Source: SZUA-309 sp965230005
GTDB taxonomy: Bacteria > Pseudomonadota > Gammaproteobacteria > Pseudomonadales > Azotimanducaceae
Reading direction: 5' to 3'
DNA: 64,000 nucleotides
NCBI GenBank assembly: GCA_965230005.1
Contig: OZ245934.1
Span: 496,001-560,000, forward strand
Part shown: positions 50,410 to 59,625 of the stretch, in pieces
Layout: each line of letters begins with the position of its first letter
Numbering within the stretch: position 1 is the stretch's first letter
The notes under the pieces: model-generated
What the model was told of the DNA's origin: nothing
The model's database searches: none
The model's input: the letters and a program-made list of their open reading frames with translations, nothing else
Made by a program: the position numbers and the translations under genes

Positions 50410-51400
50410 TCAGAGCATCTAGACGGGTTTCAGCGCTGACTTTCGCCTTTGCCTTCACGGCAGTGATCTCGGCGAGAATGGCCACGGCAATCTCCGGCGG
50501 TGTCTTCGAGCCGATCGGGAGACCGACCGGCGCGTGCAGACGATCGAGTTCTTCCTCCGTGAGGTCGAGCTCCTTCAGGCGTTCCCGACGCTTCGCGGAA
50601 GTGCGGCTGGAGCCCAGCGCGCCGACGTAAAAGGCATCGGTCTGCAGGGCTTCCATGAGCCCCATGTCGTCGATCCGTGGATCGTGGGTCAGCGCGACGA
50701 TGGCCGAGCTCGAATCGCTCGCCAGTTCGCGAACGGCATCGTCCGGCATGTCGCAGACCCGGTTGATCCCCTCGACCGGAAAGTCGTCGAGCATCTGCTG
50801 GCGTGGGTCGCAAACGGTGATCGCGTAGTCGAGATACTTGGCCATGCTCGCGAGGTACTGCGAGACCATGCCGGCGCCGATGATGAACAGCTGCTGCTGC
50901 GGGCCGTAGGTGTGGGTCAGACGCTGGGTGGTTTCGTCCCAGTCGAGGGGACTGTAACCGTCCGCGTCGACGCAGACTTTGACCTGCTTCTTGAGGTCCA
51001 CGGTCCGCTTTACGTGGCGTCGCTCCTGGAGGGCGGTGACCAGGTGATCGATATGGCCCCGGATCTCGTCGTCCGCTGGCAGCGGCTCAATGACGATGCG
51101 CAGTGTGCCGCCGCAGGGGAGACCGAACTTCTCGGACTCTTCATCGCTGACGCCATAGGTGAAAAACTGCGCTGAGTCTCGGGCCAGCTCGCCGCGGGTC
51201 AGTTTCTCCAGCAGGTCGTCTTCGACGCAGCCGCCGGAAAGGGAGCCCACCAGGTGACCATCGGCGTCACAGGCGAGGAGGGATCCAACGGGCCGGGGTG
51301 ACGAGCCCCAGGTGCCGATCACGGTGGCGAGCCAGCAGTGGCGGCCCGAATCGAGCCACGCTTTGACCTGGGTGATCACCTGCTCATCAACTGCGTGCAT
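50399..51400 (-). CDS. xdhC: XdhC/CoxF-family molybdenum-insertion protein
   Basis: 333 residues: an N-terminal XdhC domain with TVIGTWGSSPRPVGSLL and GSLSGGCVEDDLL, then GLPCGGTLRIVIEPL, and a C-terminal Rossmann domain (FIIGAGMVSQYLASMAKYLDY). XdhC proteins load sulfurated molybdenum cofactor into xanthine dehydrogenase. Forms an operon with the mocA-like gene; the ATG at 51398-51400 is used. Confidence 0.9.
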   Translation of the reverse strand: MHAVDEQVITQVKAWLDSGRHCWLATVIGTWGSSPRPVGSLLACDADGHLVGSLSGGCVEDDLLEKLTRGELARDSAQFFTYGVSDEESEKFGLPCGGTLRIVIEPLPADDEIRGHIDHLVTALQERRHVKRTVDLKKQVKVCVDADGYSPLDWDETTQRLTHTYGPQQQLFIIGAGMVSQYLASMAKYLDYAITVCDPRQQMLDDFPVEGINRVCDMPDDAVRELASDSSSAIVALTHDPRIDDMGLMEALQTDAFYVGALGSSRTSAKRRERLKELDLTEEELDRLHAPVGLPIGSKTPPEIAVAILAEITAVKAKAKVSAETRLDALSAG

Positions 51401-51499
51401 GTCGTACTCCTTCCCGGCTGCGGCTGAGGCTCCGGCCATCGAGCGCTCCGGGCATCACGGTTACACTGGACTCCCCATTATCGCTGCTCGGCTCATTTC

Positions 51500-52363
51500 A
51501 TGCGAGTGATCGAAACCGCCCTGGAGGAAGACCTCTCGGCCTTTGCCGGTTACCTGCGCCGGCACCGGGTGCCGCATCGGATTTTCGAAGAGCGGGGCCG
51601 GCAGGTGGTGGAAGCGGGCTCGCCGGAAGCCGCTCAGGCGGTGCGCGCCGCTTACAACGCCTGGCGCCGGGGAGAGTTGCCCGTGCAGGCGGCCGATGCC
51701 GCACCCCGAATGGGCGGCGGGGGTGCGCGTGCCCTGGCTGCCGTCGCCCGCTATCCGGCGCTCACAATGCTCTGTCTCCTGGCGCTCGCGATAGCGCCGT
51801 TTTCCACCGGACTGTTGCGGGCCGATGCCTTCGTGGCCAGCCTGTTCTTCGTCGATCCCTACCATCCAACCCTGGGTCCCCTGGAGGTCCTGGGAACCTT
51901 CGAGCTCTGGCGCTGGGTGACGCCCATTCTGCTGCACTTCTCCGCCGTGCATCTGCTGTTCAACATTGCCGTTACCGTCGAATTCGGCCGGCGTATCGAA
52001 TTCCGTCGAGGCAGCCCCGGGTTCCTCGGTATCGTCCTGGCGACGGCGGTGGCCAGCAACTTCGCTCAGTATCTCGCGCAATACCTCGCGGCCGAGCCGG
52101 CCGGTTTCGGTGGCCTGTCCGGGGTTGCCTACGGGTTGCTCGGCTATGTGGTCGTCAGTCGGCGGCGCGAGCCGGAAGATCCGGTCTGGCACGTGCACAT
52201 GGGCTTCGTCGGCAGCCTGCTGATCTTTCTCGTGATTTTCAGCACCGGCATCACCGAGGCTTTCCTTCCAGTGGCGAACGCCGCGCACTGGGGCGGGCTC
52301 GTCACGGGTGCCTTGCTCGCGCTCCTGCCAGCGCTCAAGGCCGATGGAGCTCGCGTCTCTTGA
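51500..52363 (+). CDS. Rhomboid-family intramembrane serine protease
   Basis: 287 residues: a cytoplasmic N-terminal domain (about 1-75) as in GlpG, then six membrane helices with the catalytic serine in GGLSGVAYGLLGY (about residue 200) and histidine in NAAHWGGLVTG (about residue 265). WRWVTPILLHFSAVHLLFN is the typical L1/H2 region. It cleaves membrane proteins within the bilayer. Its stop overlaps the TTG start of the DUF2797 gene. Confidence 0.9.
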   Translation: MRVIETALEEDLSAFAGYLRRHRVPHRIFEERGRQVVEAGSPEAAQAVRAAYNAWRRGELPVQAADAAPRMGGGGARALAAVARYPALTMLCLLALAIAPFSTGLLRADAFVASLFFVDPYHPTLGPLEVLGTFELWRWVTPILLHFSAVHLLFNIAVTVEFGRRIEFRRGSPGFLGIVLATAVASNFAQYLAQYLAAEPAGFGGLSGVAYGLLGYVVVSRRREPEDPVWHVHMGFVGSLLIFLVIFSTGITEAFLPVANAAHWGGLVTGALLALLPALKADGARVS

Positions 52364-53223
52364 AGCGGGAAGGCGTGATTTCGGGGCTCGCCATCGACTA
52401 CGACGTCGACGGCGAGGCGCCCGCCCAGTACCGTCTGGTCTTTGCGGAAGGTCCGGCGGTTTCGTTGAACGAGCACATCGGCGCCGGCCTCGAAATCCGG
52501 GCGACGGGGACCGTGGTCTGCCGCCATTGTGGGGCCGAGGGGCGCCGCAGTTTCGGCGGTGGCTACTGTTATGACTGTTTCACGACCCTGGCGCGTTGTG
52601 ATCTCTGCGTGGTGAGTCCCGATCGCTGTCACTATCACCTCGGCACCTGTCGCGAGCCCAGCTGGGGTGACGCCTTCTGCATGCAGCCGCACCTGGTCTA
52701 TCTCGCCAACTCGAGCGGCGTGAAGGTGGGCATTACCCGAGCCGGCCGCGCAGAAGGGCGCTGGCTGGACCAGGGTGCCATCCAGGGCCTGGTGATCCTC
52801 GAGGCGGACAGCAGGCGCGCTGCGGGCCTTGCCGAAGCTGCCATCGCCCGGTTGCTGCCGGACCGGACCGATTGGCGGAAAATGCTCCGCAGCGATGTGC
52901 CGACGCTCGACCTGGCGGAGACGCGCCGCTGGCTCGAAGCCCAACGTCTCGAGTTACCTGAAGGGGTTGGCTGGACTTCGGAGGCGCCCGTGACGACCTT
53001 ACGCTACCCGCTCATCTATCCGCCGGGCCACGATGGCGCCGCTCCCGGGAAAGTCGGCCTCGACGAGGGTCCGGTGAGCGGCAATCTGCTCGGCATGAAA
53101 GGCCAGTATCTGGTGCTGGACAGCGGGGCCCTGAACGTTCGTCAGCATGCCGGTTACCGCGTAGAGTTCAGCCTCGGCGAGGCGCTGCCGACGCCCGGTG
53201 CCGCGCAGCTCGGGCTGTTCTAG
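52360..53223 (+). CDS. DUF2797 zinc-binding protein
   Basis: 287 residues. A four-cysteine zinc site (CRHCG and CYDCF, about residues 54-73) is followed by RCHYHLGTCREPSWGDAFC and LVYLANSSGVKVGITR, the GIY-YIG-like segment typical of DUF2797. It may be nuclease-related, but no activity is established. TTG start at 52360 overlaps the rhomboid stop (TTGA), and pepN follows 78 bp later, an arrangement seen in other gammaproteobacteria. Confidence 0.88.
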   Translation: MKREGVISGLAIDYDVDGEAPAQYRLVFAEGPAVSLNEHIGAGLEIRATGTVVCRHCGAEGRRSFGGGYCYDCFTTLARCDLCVVSPDRCHYHLGTCREPSWGDAFCMQPHLVYLANSSGVKVGITRAGRAEGRWLDQGAIQGLVILEADSRRAAGLAEAAIARLLPDRTDWRKMLRSDVPTLDLAETRRWLEAQRLELPEGVGWTSEAPVTTLRYPLIYPPGHDGAAPGKVGLDEGPVSGNLLGMKGQYLVLDSGALNVRQHAGYRVEFSLGEALPTPGAAQLGLF

Positions 53224-53301
53224 GGAAGCCTTGAGGACTTTTCTGCCGGGCTGAGGTCTCATGCAGCAGTACCACCCATTTCTCAGGAACCAGGAGTTTT
53301 C

Positions 53302-55956
53302 ATGAACGCCCTCGATACCCCGAGCACCATTCATCTGTCCGACTATGTGCCGCCCCATTACGGCATCGAGCGGACGGACCTGGTCTTTGAGATCAGAGCG
53401 GGCGAAACCCGGGTTGAGAACACCATGGTGCTCAACCGCCAGGGGGCTGCGGCGCCGCTGACCCTCCACGGTGAGGATCTCGCGCTCGATGAAGTTGCCG
53501 TTGATGGCAGGGTGCTTTCGAGCAACGAGTACAGCGTTGACGACAAGGGGCTGACGATCTACGAGCTGCCGGAACGAGCGGTACTGAGAGTGGTTACGCG
53601 CATCGTTCCGGAAGAAAACACGGCCCTCGAGGGGCTCTATAAGTCGAGCGGCATGTACTGTACTCAGTGTGAAGCCGAAGGCTTCCGCAAGATCACCTAC
53701 TATCAGGACCGCCCGGATGTCCTGTCGATATTCACGACCACAATCATCGCGGACGCGGCCTATCCGACGCTGCTGGCGAACGGCAACAAGATCGCCGACG
53801 AGATGCTCGATGATGGGCGGCGCAGGGTGGTCTGGGAGGATCCTTTCCCCAAGCCGAGCTACCTCTTTGCCCTCGTGGCCGGCGATCTCGCCATGAAGGA
53901 AGACGCGTTTCGAACTGCATCCGGTCGCGACGTGGTTCTGCGCATCTATTCGGAGCCGCACAACATCGAGCAGACCGACTACGCCATGGATGCACTGAAG
54001 CGGGCCATGCGCTGGGACGAAGCCGTCTACGGGCGGGAATACGATCTCGACATCTACATGATTGTCGCCGTCGACGACTTCAATATGGGCGCCATGGAAA
54101 ACAAGGGGCTCAACATCTTCAACACCTCCTGTGTGCTGGCGACAAAGGACACGGCGACGGATCAGGCCTACCAGCGGGTGGAGGCGGTTGTGGCCCACGA
54201 GTACTTCCACAACTGGTCCGGTAATCGGGTCACCTGTCGTGACTGGTTCCAGCTGAGTCTCAAGGAAGGCTTCACCGTTTTCCGCGACGCCCAGTTCTCC
54301 GGGGACATGAACTCAGAAACGGTAAAGCGCATTGAGGATGTGAACCTGCTCCGTGCCGTTCAGTTCGCCGAGGACGCCGGACCCCTCGCTCACCCGATCC
54401 GCCCGGCCTCCTACATCGAGATCTCGAACTTCTACACGCCGACGGTCTACGAAAAAGGCGCGGAAGTGGTGGGAATGGTGCGAACCCTCGTGGGTCCCGA
54501 GAACTTCCGGCAGGGATCTGATCTCTATTTCGAGCGGCACGATGGCCAGGCAGTCACCACCGAAGACTTCCTCGATGCCATGCAGACCGCGTCGGGCATA
54601 GACCTCGGTCAGTTCCAGCGCTGGTACGATCAGGCCGGCACACCGGAGCTTGCGCTCAGCGGGGCCCTCGATGGCGACCGCTACGTGCTCACGCTCAAAC
54701 AGTCCTGCCCGGCAACCCCAGGGCAACCGGAGAAGGCGCCCTTTCACCTGCCGATCGCCCTCGGTCTCCTGGACGGAGAAGGTGGAAATCTGCTGACCGA
54801 CGACCTGGAGATCACCGGTGACAGCGAAGTCGAGCGTCGGGGTGAAACGCTGCTCGTGCATCTGAAAACCGAGGAGAGCCAACTCACCTTTAGGCCGGTT
54901 GTCGCAGCACCCGAAGTGTCTCTGCTTCGCGGTTTTTCCGCGCCCGTGAAGGCGCATATGGCGCGCAGTGACGAGAGTCTGGCGCTGCTGGCAAAGCGGG
55001 ATCCGGATGGGTTCGCGAGCTGGGATGCACTGCAGACGCTGCTCGTGACCGAGATTGGGCGCCTGCAGGGTGGGGCGGCGGTGTCGGCGACGGTGCTGGA
55101 GGTGTTTGAGGCGCTGCTGGAAACCCGACCCACCGCGTCGGGCGATGCTCAGGCCGAAGCCAACTTTCTCCTCGCCACGAAGCTCACGGTACCGAGTGAG
55201 AGCTATCTGTTCGAGCAGGTCGCTGAGATTGATGTGGACGGTCTCTGCGCAGCCCGGGATCTGCTCCTCGATCATCTGGCCCGCGAGCTTGTCGGGCAGT
55301 GGCAGGCGCTCCTGCAGGCCATGGACGACCACGGCCCCTATGAACCGGATGCGCTGAGTATGTCGCGGCGGGCCCTGAAAAACCTGGCGCTCGCCTATCT
55401 CGCCCGCACGCTGCCTGCCGATGAGCTCGGTGCGATGCTCGAGGAACGCTATGCGCGAGCGGACAACCTCACGGATCGCAGAGCAGTGCTCGCGGCAGCC
55501 GTGAATGCCCTCCCCGGGGAGGCGGTCACCGAACGGCTCCTCGCCGGGTTTTACGATCGCTGGCAGGGGGAAGCCCTGGTCGTGAATCAGTGGCTGCTCG
55601 TGCAGGCAACGGGTGTTGCCACAGACGTGGCCGCCCTCGAGGCGCTCGCGGCCCATCCGGCCTTCGAAATCACCAATCCGAACAAGGTCAGATCGGTGCT
55701 CACAGCCTTCGCCGGCGCCAATCAGCGTAATTTTCACACTGCCGACGGGTCAGGTTATCGCTACATCGGCGAGCGGATCGTCGAGCTGAATGCGATCAAC
55801 CCGCAAATGGCTGCGGCGTTGACCAAGCCCCTGGCCCGCTTCCGCCGCTACAGCGGTGAACGACGCCACCTGATGCAGCAGACCCTGAAGGCGATCGCCG
55901 CTGCAGACGGACTTTCCACGGACGTTTATGAAATCGTGAGCAAGAGCCTCGACTGA
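53302..55956 (+). CDS. pepN: Aminopeptidase N
   Basis: 884 residues, the full four-domain M1 aminopeptidase. The exopeptidase motif GAMENKGLNIFN and zinc site HEYFHNW-x18-E (EGFTVFRDAQF) are intact. It removes N-terminal residues from peptides in the cytoplasm. CAGGAG precedes the ATG. A TGGCGC-GAAA-GCGCCA hairpin follows the stop. Confidence 0.97.
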   Translation: MNALDTPSTIHLSDYVPPHYGIERTDLVFEIRAGETRVENTMVLNRQGAAAPLTLHGEDLALDEVAVDGRVLSSNEYSVDDKGLTIYELPERAVLRVVTRIVPEENTALEGLYKSSGMYCTQCEAEGFRKITYYQDRPDVLSIFTTTIIADAAYPTLLANGNKIADEMLDDGRRRVVWEDPFPKPSYLFALVAGDLAMKEDAFRTASGRDVVLRIYSEPHNIEQTDYAMDALKRAMRWDEAVYGREYDLDIYMIVAVDDFNMGAMENKGLNIFNTSCVLATKDTATDQAYQRVEAVVAHEYFHNWSGNRVTCRDWFQLSLKEGFTVFRDAQFSGDMNSETVKRIEDVNLLRAVQFAEDAGPLAHPIRPASYIEISNFYTPTVYEKGAEVVGMVRTLVGPENFRQGSDLYFERHDGQAVTTEDFLDAMQTASGIDLGQFQRWYDQAGTPELALSGALDGDRYVLTLKQSCPATPGQPEKAPFHLPIALGLLDGEGGNLLTDDLEITGDSEVERRGETLLVHLKTEESQLTFRPVVAAPEVSLLRGFSAPVKAHMARSDESLALLAKRDPDGFASWDALQTLLVTEIGRLQGGAAVSATVLEVFEALLETRPTASGDAQAEANFLLATKLTVPSESYLFEQVAEIDVDGLCAARDLLLDHLARELVGQWQALLQAMDDHGPYEPDALSMSRRALKNLALAYLARTLPADELGAMLEERYARADNLTDRRAVLAAAVNALPGEAVTERLLAGFYDRWQGEALVVNQWLLVQATGVATDVAALEALAAHPAFEITNPNKVRSVLTAFAGANQRNFHTADGSGYRYIGERIVELNAINPQMAAALTKPLARFRRYSGERRHLMQQTLKAIAAADGLSTDVYEIVSKSLD

Positions 55957-55964
55957 TTTGCTGC

Positions 55965-55980
55965 TGGCGCGAAAGCGCCA
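55965..55980. terminator. Hairpin after pepN
   Basis: TGGCGC and GCGCCA around a GAAA tetraloop, between pepN and the convergent tetR gene. No T-run. Confidence 0.45.
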
Positions 55981-56003
55981 TTGGTATCCGCCAGTGCGCC
56001 GTG

Positions 56004-56612
56004 CTAATCGGCCAGCGCCAGGTAGGCCGTTGCCATCGTCGTGAGCTGGACGACCATGTCTTCGAGGTCTTTCGCCTGTCTCCCTTTGCCGGGCCCGGCA
56101 AAGAGCGTGTCTCTGATCACCGCGGACACCGTTCTCAGGACAAAACGCGTCCGGGCGCGCAGCTCGCCCTGGGCCAGCAGGCTGCTATTCAGGTTCGATG
56201 CCAGCCAGTCAGCGGAGGTGTTTCTGGCGCTGAGCATGAGATCGAAGGACGCCTGGTCGTTGAGCGCGGATGCCGCCCGCATCAGGGGGATGTAGGGAAT
56301 GGTGAAGGTCAGCGTCGAGCGGATCATGTAGGCCACTTTGCCGACGTCGTCGATGTTCGCCATCGCCGCTTCCCGCTCGAGCTGGAGTTCCCTGGACTGC
56401 GCCGCAAAGCGCTCGAAAGACGCTTCCAGCAGGGCCCGCTTGTCTTTGAAGCGGCGATAGATTGCACCAGTCGTCAAGCCCGCTTCCGCAGCAATCTGCG
56501 CGACCGTGACTTCCTCGAACGAGTGAGACTGGAGGAGGCGATCCAGAGCATCCAGGAGCGTCTGCCGGGTTCTGAAAGATCGGTCCTGCTGCGGAGCGAG
56601 TGAGTGACTCAT
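56004..56612 (-). CDS. TetR-family repressor
   Basis: 202 residues: helix-turn-helix at about 25-70 (EEVTVAQIAAEAGLTTGAIYRRFKDKRAL) and a helical ligand domain. Divergently transcribed from the CMD/quinone-reductase/FAD-monooxygenase operon, with a perfect 9-bp palindrome between them, so it probably represses both. ATG at 56610-56612. Confidence 0.88.
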   Translation of the reverse strand: MSHSLAPQQDRSFRTRQTLLDALDRLLQSHSFEEVTVAQIAAEAGLTTGAIYRRFKDKRALLEASFERFAAQSRELQLEREAAMANIDDVGKVAYMIRSTLTFTIPYIPLMRAASALNDQASFDLMLSARNTSADWLASNLNSSLLAQGELRARTRFVLRTVSAVIRDTLFAGPGKGRQAKDLEDMVVQLTTMATAYLALAD

Positions 56613-56646
56613 CGCATGACTATACCCATTGCGGCACTCGATAGAT

Positions 56647-56667
56647 AACGATAATATCATTATCGTT
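56647..56667. promoter_or_regulatory. Perfect TetR operator palindrome
   Basis: AACGATAAT and its exact reverse complement are separated by ATC. The site lies 35 bp before the tetR start and 21 bp before the start of the divergent operon, overlapping the likely promoter (it contains TAATAT). Confidence 0.8.
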
Positions 56668-56687
56668 TTGAATTGGAGAGATCAGCC

Positions 56688-57047
56688 ATGAGCGATGAAC
56701 AGGGGAAAAAGGGACTCGAAATGATTGGCCGATTGTTCGGTCCACCGAGCAGCGGCGGCATCAAACAACCGGAGCCTCTGGCACGCTACACGGTTGAGCA
56801 CCTGTTTGGGGATGTCTGGCAACAGGATGATCTGACGCTCCAGGAGCGCTCGCTGGCGACCTGCACCATGCTGTTTGCACTGAATCGGCCGGAGGAAATG
56901 CAGATTCACTTTACCGGTGCAAAAAACGTCGGGGTTGAGCGTTCGAAGCTGGTAGGCGTCATCGCTCATGGCGCGCACTACGCCGGCTGGCCGAACGCGA
57001 TGGCAGCCTTGCGTGTGCTGAACGTGGTCTGGCCGGAAGACGGGTAA
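56688..57047 (+). CDS. Carboxymuconolactone decarboxylase-like protein
   Basis: 119 residues of the CMD/AhpD fold: LTLQERSLATCTMLFALNRPEEMQIHFTGAKNVGV with ALRVLNVVW at the end. The redox CxxC of AhpD-like members is absent, so it is of the non-redox type. The start is the ATG at 56688, with GGAGAG upstream. First gene of a three-gene operon under the TetR operator. Substrate unknown. Confidence 0.8.
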   Translation: MSDEQGKKGLEMIGRLFGPPSSGGIKQPEPLARYTVEHLFGDVWQQDDLTLQERSLATCTMLFALNRPEEMQIHFTGAKNVGVERSKLVGVIAHGAHYAGWPNAMAALRVLNVVWPEDG

Positions 57048-57064
57048 GCGCGCGAGGCCAGAGC

Positions 57065-58063
57065 ATGGGAAATGAGCAGATGAAAGCCGTTTATCTGGTA
57101 CCGACTCGCGACGGCGGCGTTTACGAGTATCGCGAGGTGAAAAAACCCAGGGCGTCAGGTGGACAGGTGCTCGTGCGCGTGCGGGCCGCCGGAATCAACC
57201 GTGGTGAAATTCTCATGGTAGGGGGCTTCCGCTCCGACGATCCCCGCTTCAAAGCGGTACCTTCCGGCATCGAGTTTGCCGGCGAGATTGTCGAGGTGGG
57301 CGAGGACGCTACCGGGTGGCACGTTGGCGAGCGGGTCATGGGGCGGGGCATGGGGTGTTATGCCGACTATGCGCTAGCGGGCGCCATGACCCTGATGCGC
57401 ATACCCGATGCTCTGAGCTATGCGCAGGCCGCGGCGATCCCGAACGTGTTCATCACGGCCCATGACGCACTGGTGACCAATGCACAGCTGCAGAGCGGCG
57501 ACACCGTGCTGGTCACGGCCGCCTCTTCCGGCATCGGTACCGCAGCCATGCAGCTTGCCCGCTACTTCGGTGCGAAGCGCGTTTACGCCACGACGCGGGA
57601 GGCAAGCAAGATTGCCGCATTACAAAGTCTCGGTGCCGACCGGGTCGTTGACACCAGTCAACCCGGGTTCACCAACATCATCGACAGGGAGACCGAAGGG
57701 CAGGGTGTGGACGTCATCATCGACAGCGTTGGCGGTCCGATGTTTCCAGATAACCTGAAGATGCTCGCTATCAAAGGACGAATCGTGTCTGTGGGCAGAA
57801 ACGGGGGCACGACCGGGGAGATCGATCTCGACGAAGTGGCCAACAAGCGGGCGGCCATCATCGGGGTCACGTTCAGAACGCGAACGCCGCAGGAGGCCTG
57901 GCGCTGCTTTGAGGTTTTCGTCGAAGACTGTATGGACGGTTTTGCCGACGGTTCGCTGGCACCGGTGGTCGACAAAACCTTCGCCTTCGAGGCGCTCCAC
58001 GATGCACACGCCTACATGATGAGTAACAGCCAGGTCGGGAAGATCGTCCTGGCTCGTGAGTGA
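57065..58063 (+). CDS. Zinc-independent MDR alcohol dehydrogenase/quinone oxidoreductase
   Basis: 332 residues with the GroES-like half (MLVRVRAAGINRGEILMVGG-type segment, no zinc ligands) and the NADPH-binding motif VTAASSGIGTAAMQLARYFGAKRV near residue 155. Quinone-oxidoreductase (zeta-crystallin) type. Starts 17 bp after the CMD gene; GAGG supports ATG 57065, with ATG 57080 possible. It probably reduces a quinone or enone in the same pathway. Confidence 0.88.
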   Translation: MGNEQMKAVYLVPTRDGGVYEYREVKKPRASGGQVLVRVRAAGINRGEILMVGGFRSDDPRFKAVPSGIEFAGEIVEVGEDATGWHVGERVMGRGMGCYADYALAGAMTLMRIPDALSYAQAAAIPNVFITAHDALVTNAQLQSGDTVLVTAASSGIGTAAMQLARYFGAKRVYATTREASKIAALQSLGADRVVDTSQPGFTNIIDRETEGQGVDVIIDSVGGPMFPDNLKMLAIKGRIVSVGRNGGTTGEIDLDEVANKRAAIIGVTFRTRTPQEAWRCFEVFVEDCMDGFADGSLAPVVDKTFAFEALHDAHAYMMSNSQVGKIVLARE

Positions 58064-58073
58064 GGGGCTGACC

Positions 58074-59570
58074 ATGACGAAAACGGCCGTTGTCATTGGC
58101 GGTGGCATTGCGGGGATGTGTGCGGCGAAGGTGCTGGTAGACCACTATGACCGGGTGGTGTTGCTGGAGCGGGATTCCTATCCCGATGGCGTCGGCGGGC
58201 GTCGCGGTGTGCCGCAGAGCAAGATGTTCCACACGCTGCTCGAGCGTGGCCGGCGCGAGATCGAAGACATCTACCCGGGTTTTCACAAACTGCTGGACGA
58301 ACGAAAGATGCCGAAGGTGGCCTTCGGCTTTAACTGTGCGCTCATGACCCCGAGAGGGTGGGAGCGAAATCTACCGGTGCCCGTGCAGCGCTCCCTGTTC
58401 TGCACGCGGGCGATGCTGGAGTCGACGATCCGGGATCTGTTTCTCAAGGAACCGCGAATCGAACTCATCGAGGAAGCCATCGTCAACAGTCTGCTGTTTG
58501 CAGACGGTGGCTCGCGCAAAGCAGTAACCGGCGTGACCTACAAACGGCGGGGAGCTTCAGCGCAGTTCGAGCTGCCTGCGGAACTGGTCGTCGATGCGTC
58601 CGGTTTCAGCTCGAAAGCGTCGCAGTGGCTGCAAGGCGCCGGCATCCAACCGCCGGACGAACACGAGCTTGATCCGCTGCTGACCTACGGCGGTCAGCTG
58701 TACCGGTTGAAGCCGAGCGCCCGATTCCCCAAAGACTGGTGGTGGACCCACGGCGCCTTCATTCAACGCGTTCCCCCGAGAGACAACGTAGCCGCGCACC
58801 TGATCCGTCAGGAGGGCGACCTCTGGCTGCTCACCCTGGTTGCGGGCGATGGTCTGGAGATACCGAAAGATGCGGTCGGCGTCAGCGAATTCCTGAGTCG
58901 CATGAGATCGCCGTTGATCTACGACATGCTGCCCTATTTCGAAGCGATCGATGAAGTCACGACCTACCGCCTGCCGAAGAACAAGTGGAGGTACTACGAG
59001 CGCTGGCAGGATTCACCCTCGGGCTTCATTGCCATGGCTGCCGCCACCTGTGTCTTCAATCCGAACATGGGGCAGGGCATGTCCGTTGCGGCCGGCGATG
59101 CCGGCATCCTGAAACGCTGCCTGCAGCAGACGAACTCTCCACACGACTTACCAGCGCTGTTCTTCAAAGCGCAGGCAGATTTTCAGAAGAATGCCTACCA
59201 GCTTGCCTGCAACAACGATCTGAAGTTCGAAACCGTTGTAGGTCCGCGAAGCTTAGGCACTCGCCTTTTCAACTGGTACAACGATCAGATCACCGCGGCC
59301 GGCGCAGCGGATCCCTGGGTGGCGAGGGAAAACGGCCTGATCAACCTGTTGCTCGAGCCGGTCTCCTACAGCTATCGCCCCTGGTTCGTTGTCCGGGTTG
59401 CGTTCGCGCGGCTGTTTCTCTGGTGGAAAGAGAATCCGTCGGCTGATGAACGTATAGCGCCAATACCCCCAGGACCGGCGGCAGTTCCAAAGCGACTGCG
59501 TTCAACCATCCGCGACTGGCTGGGAGTGGCCTTTCGTTCTGCCCGGAATCGGGTGGGGCTGGCCCCCTAG
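58074..59570 (+). CDS. FAD-dependent monooxygenase (LasC/epoxidase-like)
   Basis: 498 residues. FAD-binding GGGIAGMCAAKVLVDHYDRVVLLERD at the N-terminus, GVPQSKMFHTLLERGRREIEDIYPG, VVDASGFSSKASQWL and the second FAD motif FNPNMGQGMSVAAGDAGIL. The pattern resembles the FAD epoxidases of polyether synthesis and tryptophan-halogenase-like enzymes. GAGGGG precedes the ATG at 58074; a GTG at 58056 inside the previous gene is less likely. Last gene of the TetR-controlled operon. Confidence 0.82.
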   Translation: MTKTAVVIGGGIAGMCAAKVLVDHYDRVVLLERDSYPDGVGGRRGVPQSKMFHTLLERGRREIEDIYPGFHKLLDERKMPKVAFGFNCALMTPRGWERNLPVPVQRSLFCTRAMLESTIRDLFLKEPRIELIEEAIVNSLLFADGGSRKAVTGVTYKRRGASAQFELPAELVVDASGFSSKASQWLQGAGIQPPDEHELDPLLTYGGQLYRLKPSARFPKDWWWTHGAFIQRVPPRDNVAAHLIRQEGDLWLLTLVAGDGLEIPKDAVGVSEFLSRMRSPLIYDMLPYFEAIDEVTTYRLPKNKWRYYERWQDSPSGFIAMAAATCVFNPNMGQGMSVAAGDAGILKRCLQQTNSPHDLPALFFKAQADFQKNAYQLACNNDLKFETVVGPRSLGTRLFNWYNDQITAAGAADPWVARENGLINLLLEPVSYSYRPWFVVRVAFARLFLWWKENPSADERIAPIPPGPAAVPKRLRSTIRDWLGVAFRSARNRVGLAP

Positions 59571-59625
59571 GGGCTTATTCGGGAGAGAGGGTCAACGCGG
59601 CCATCGCAGAAGGCCTGACAGGAGA

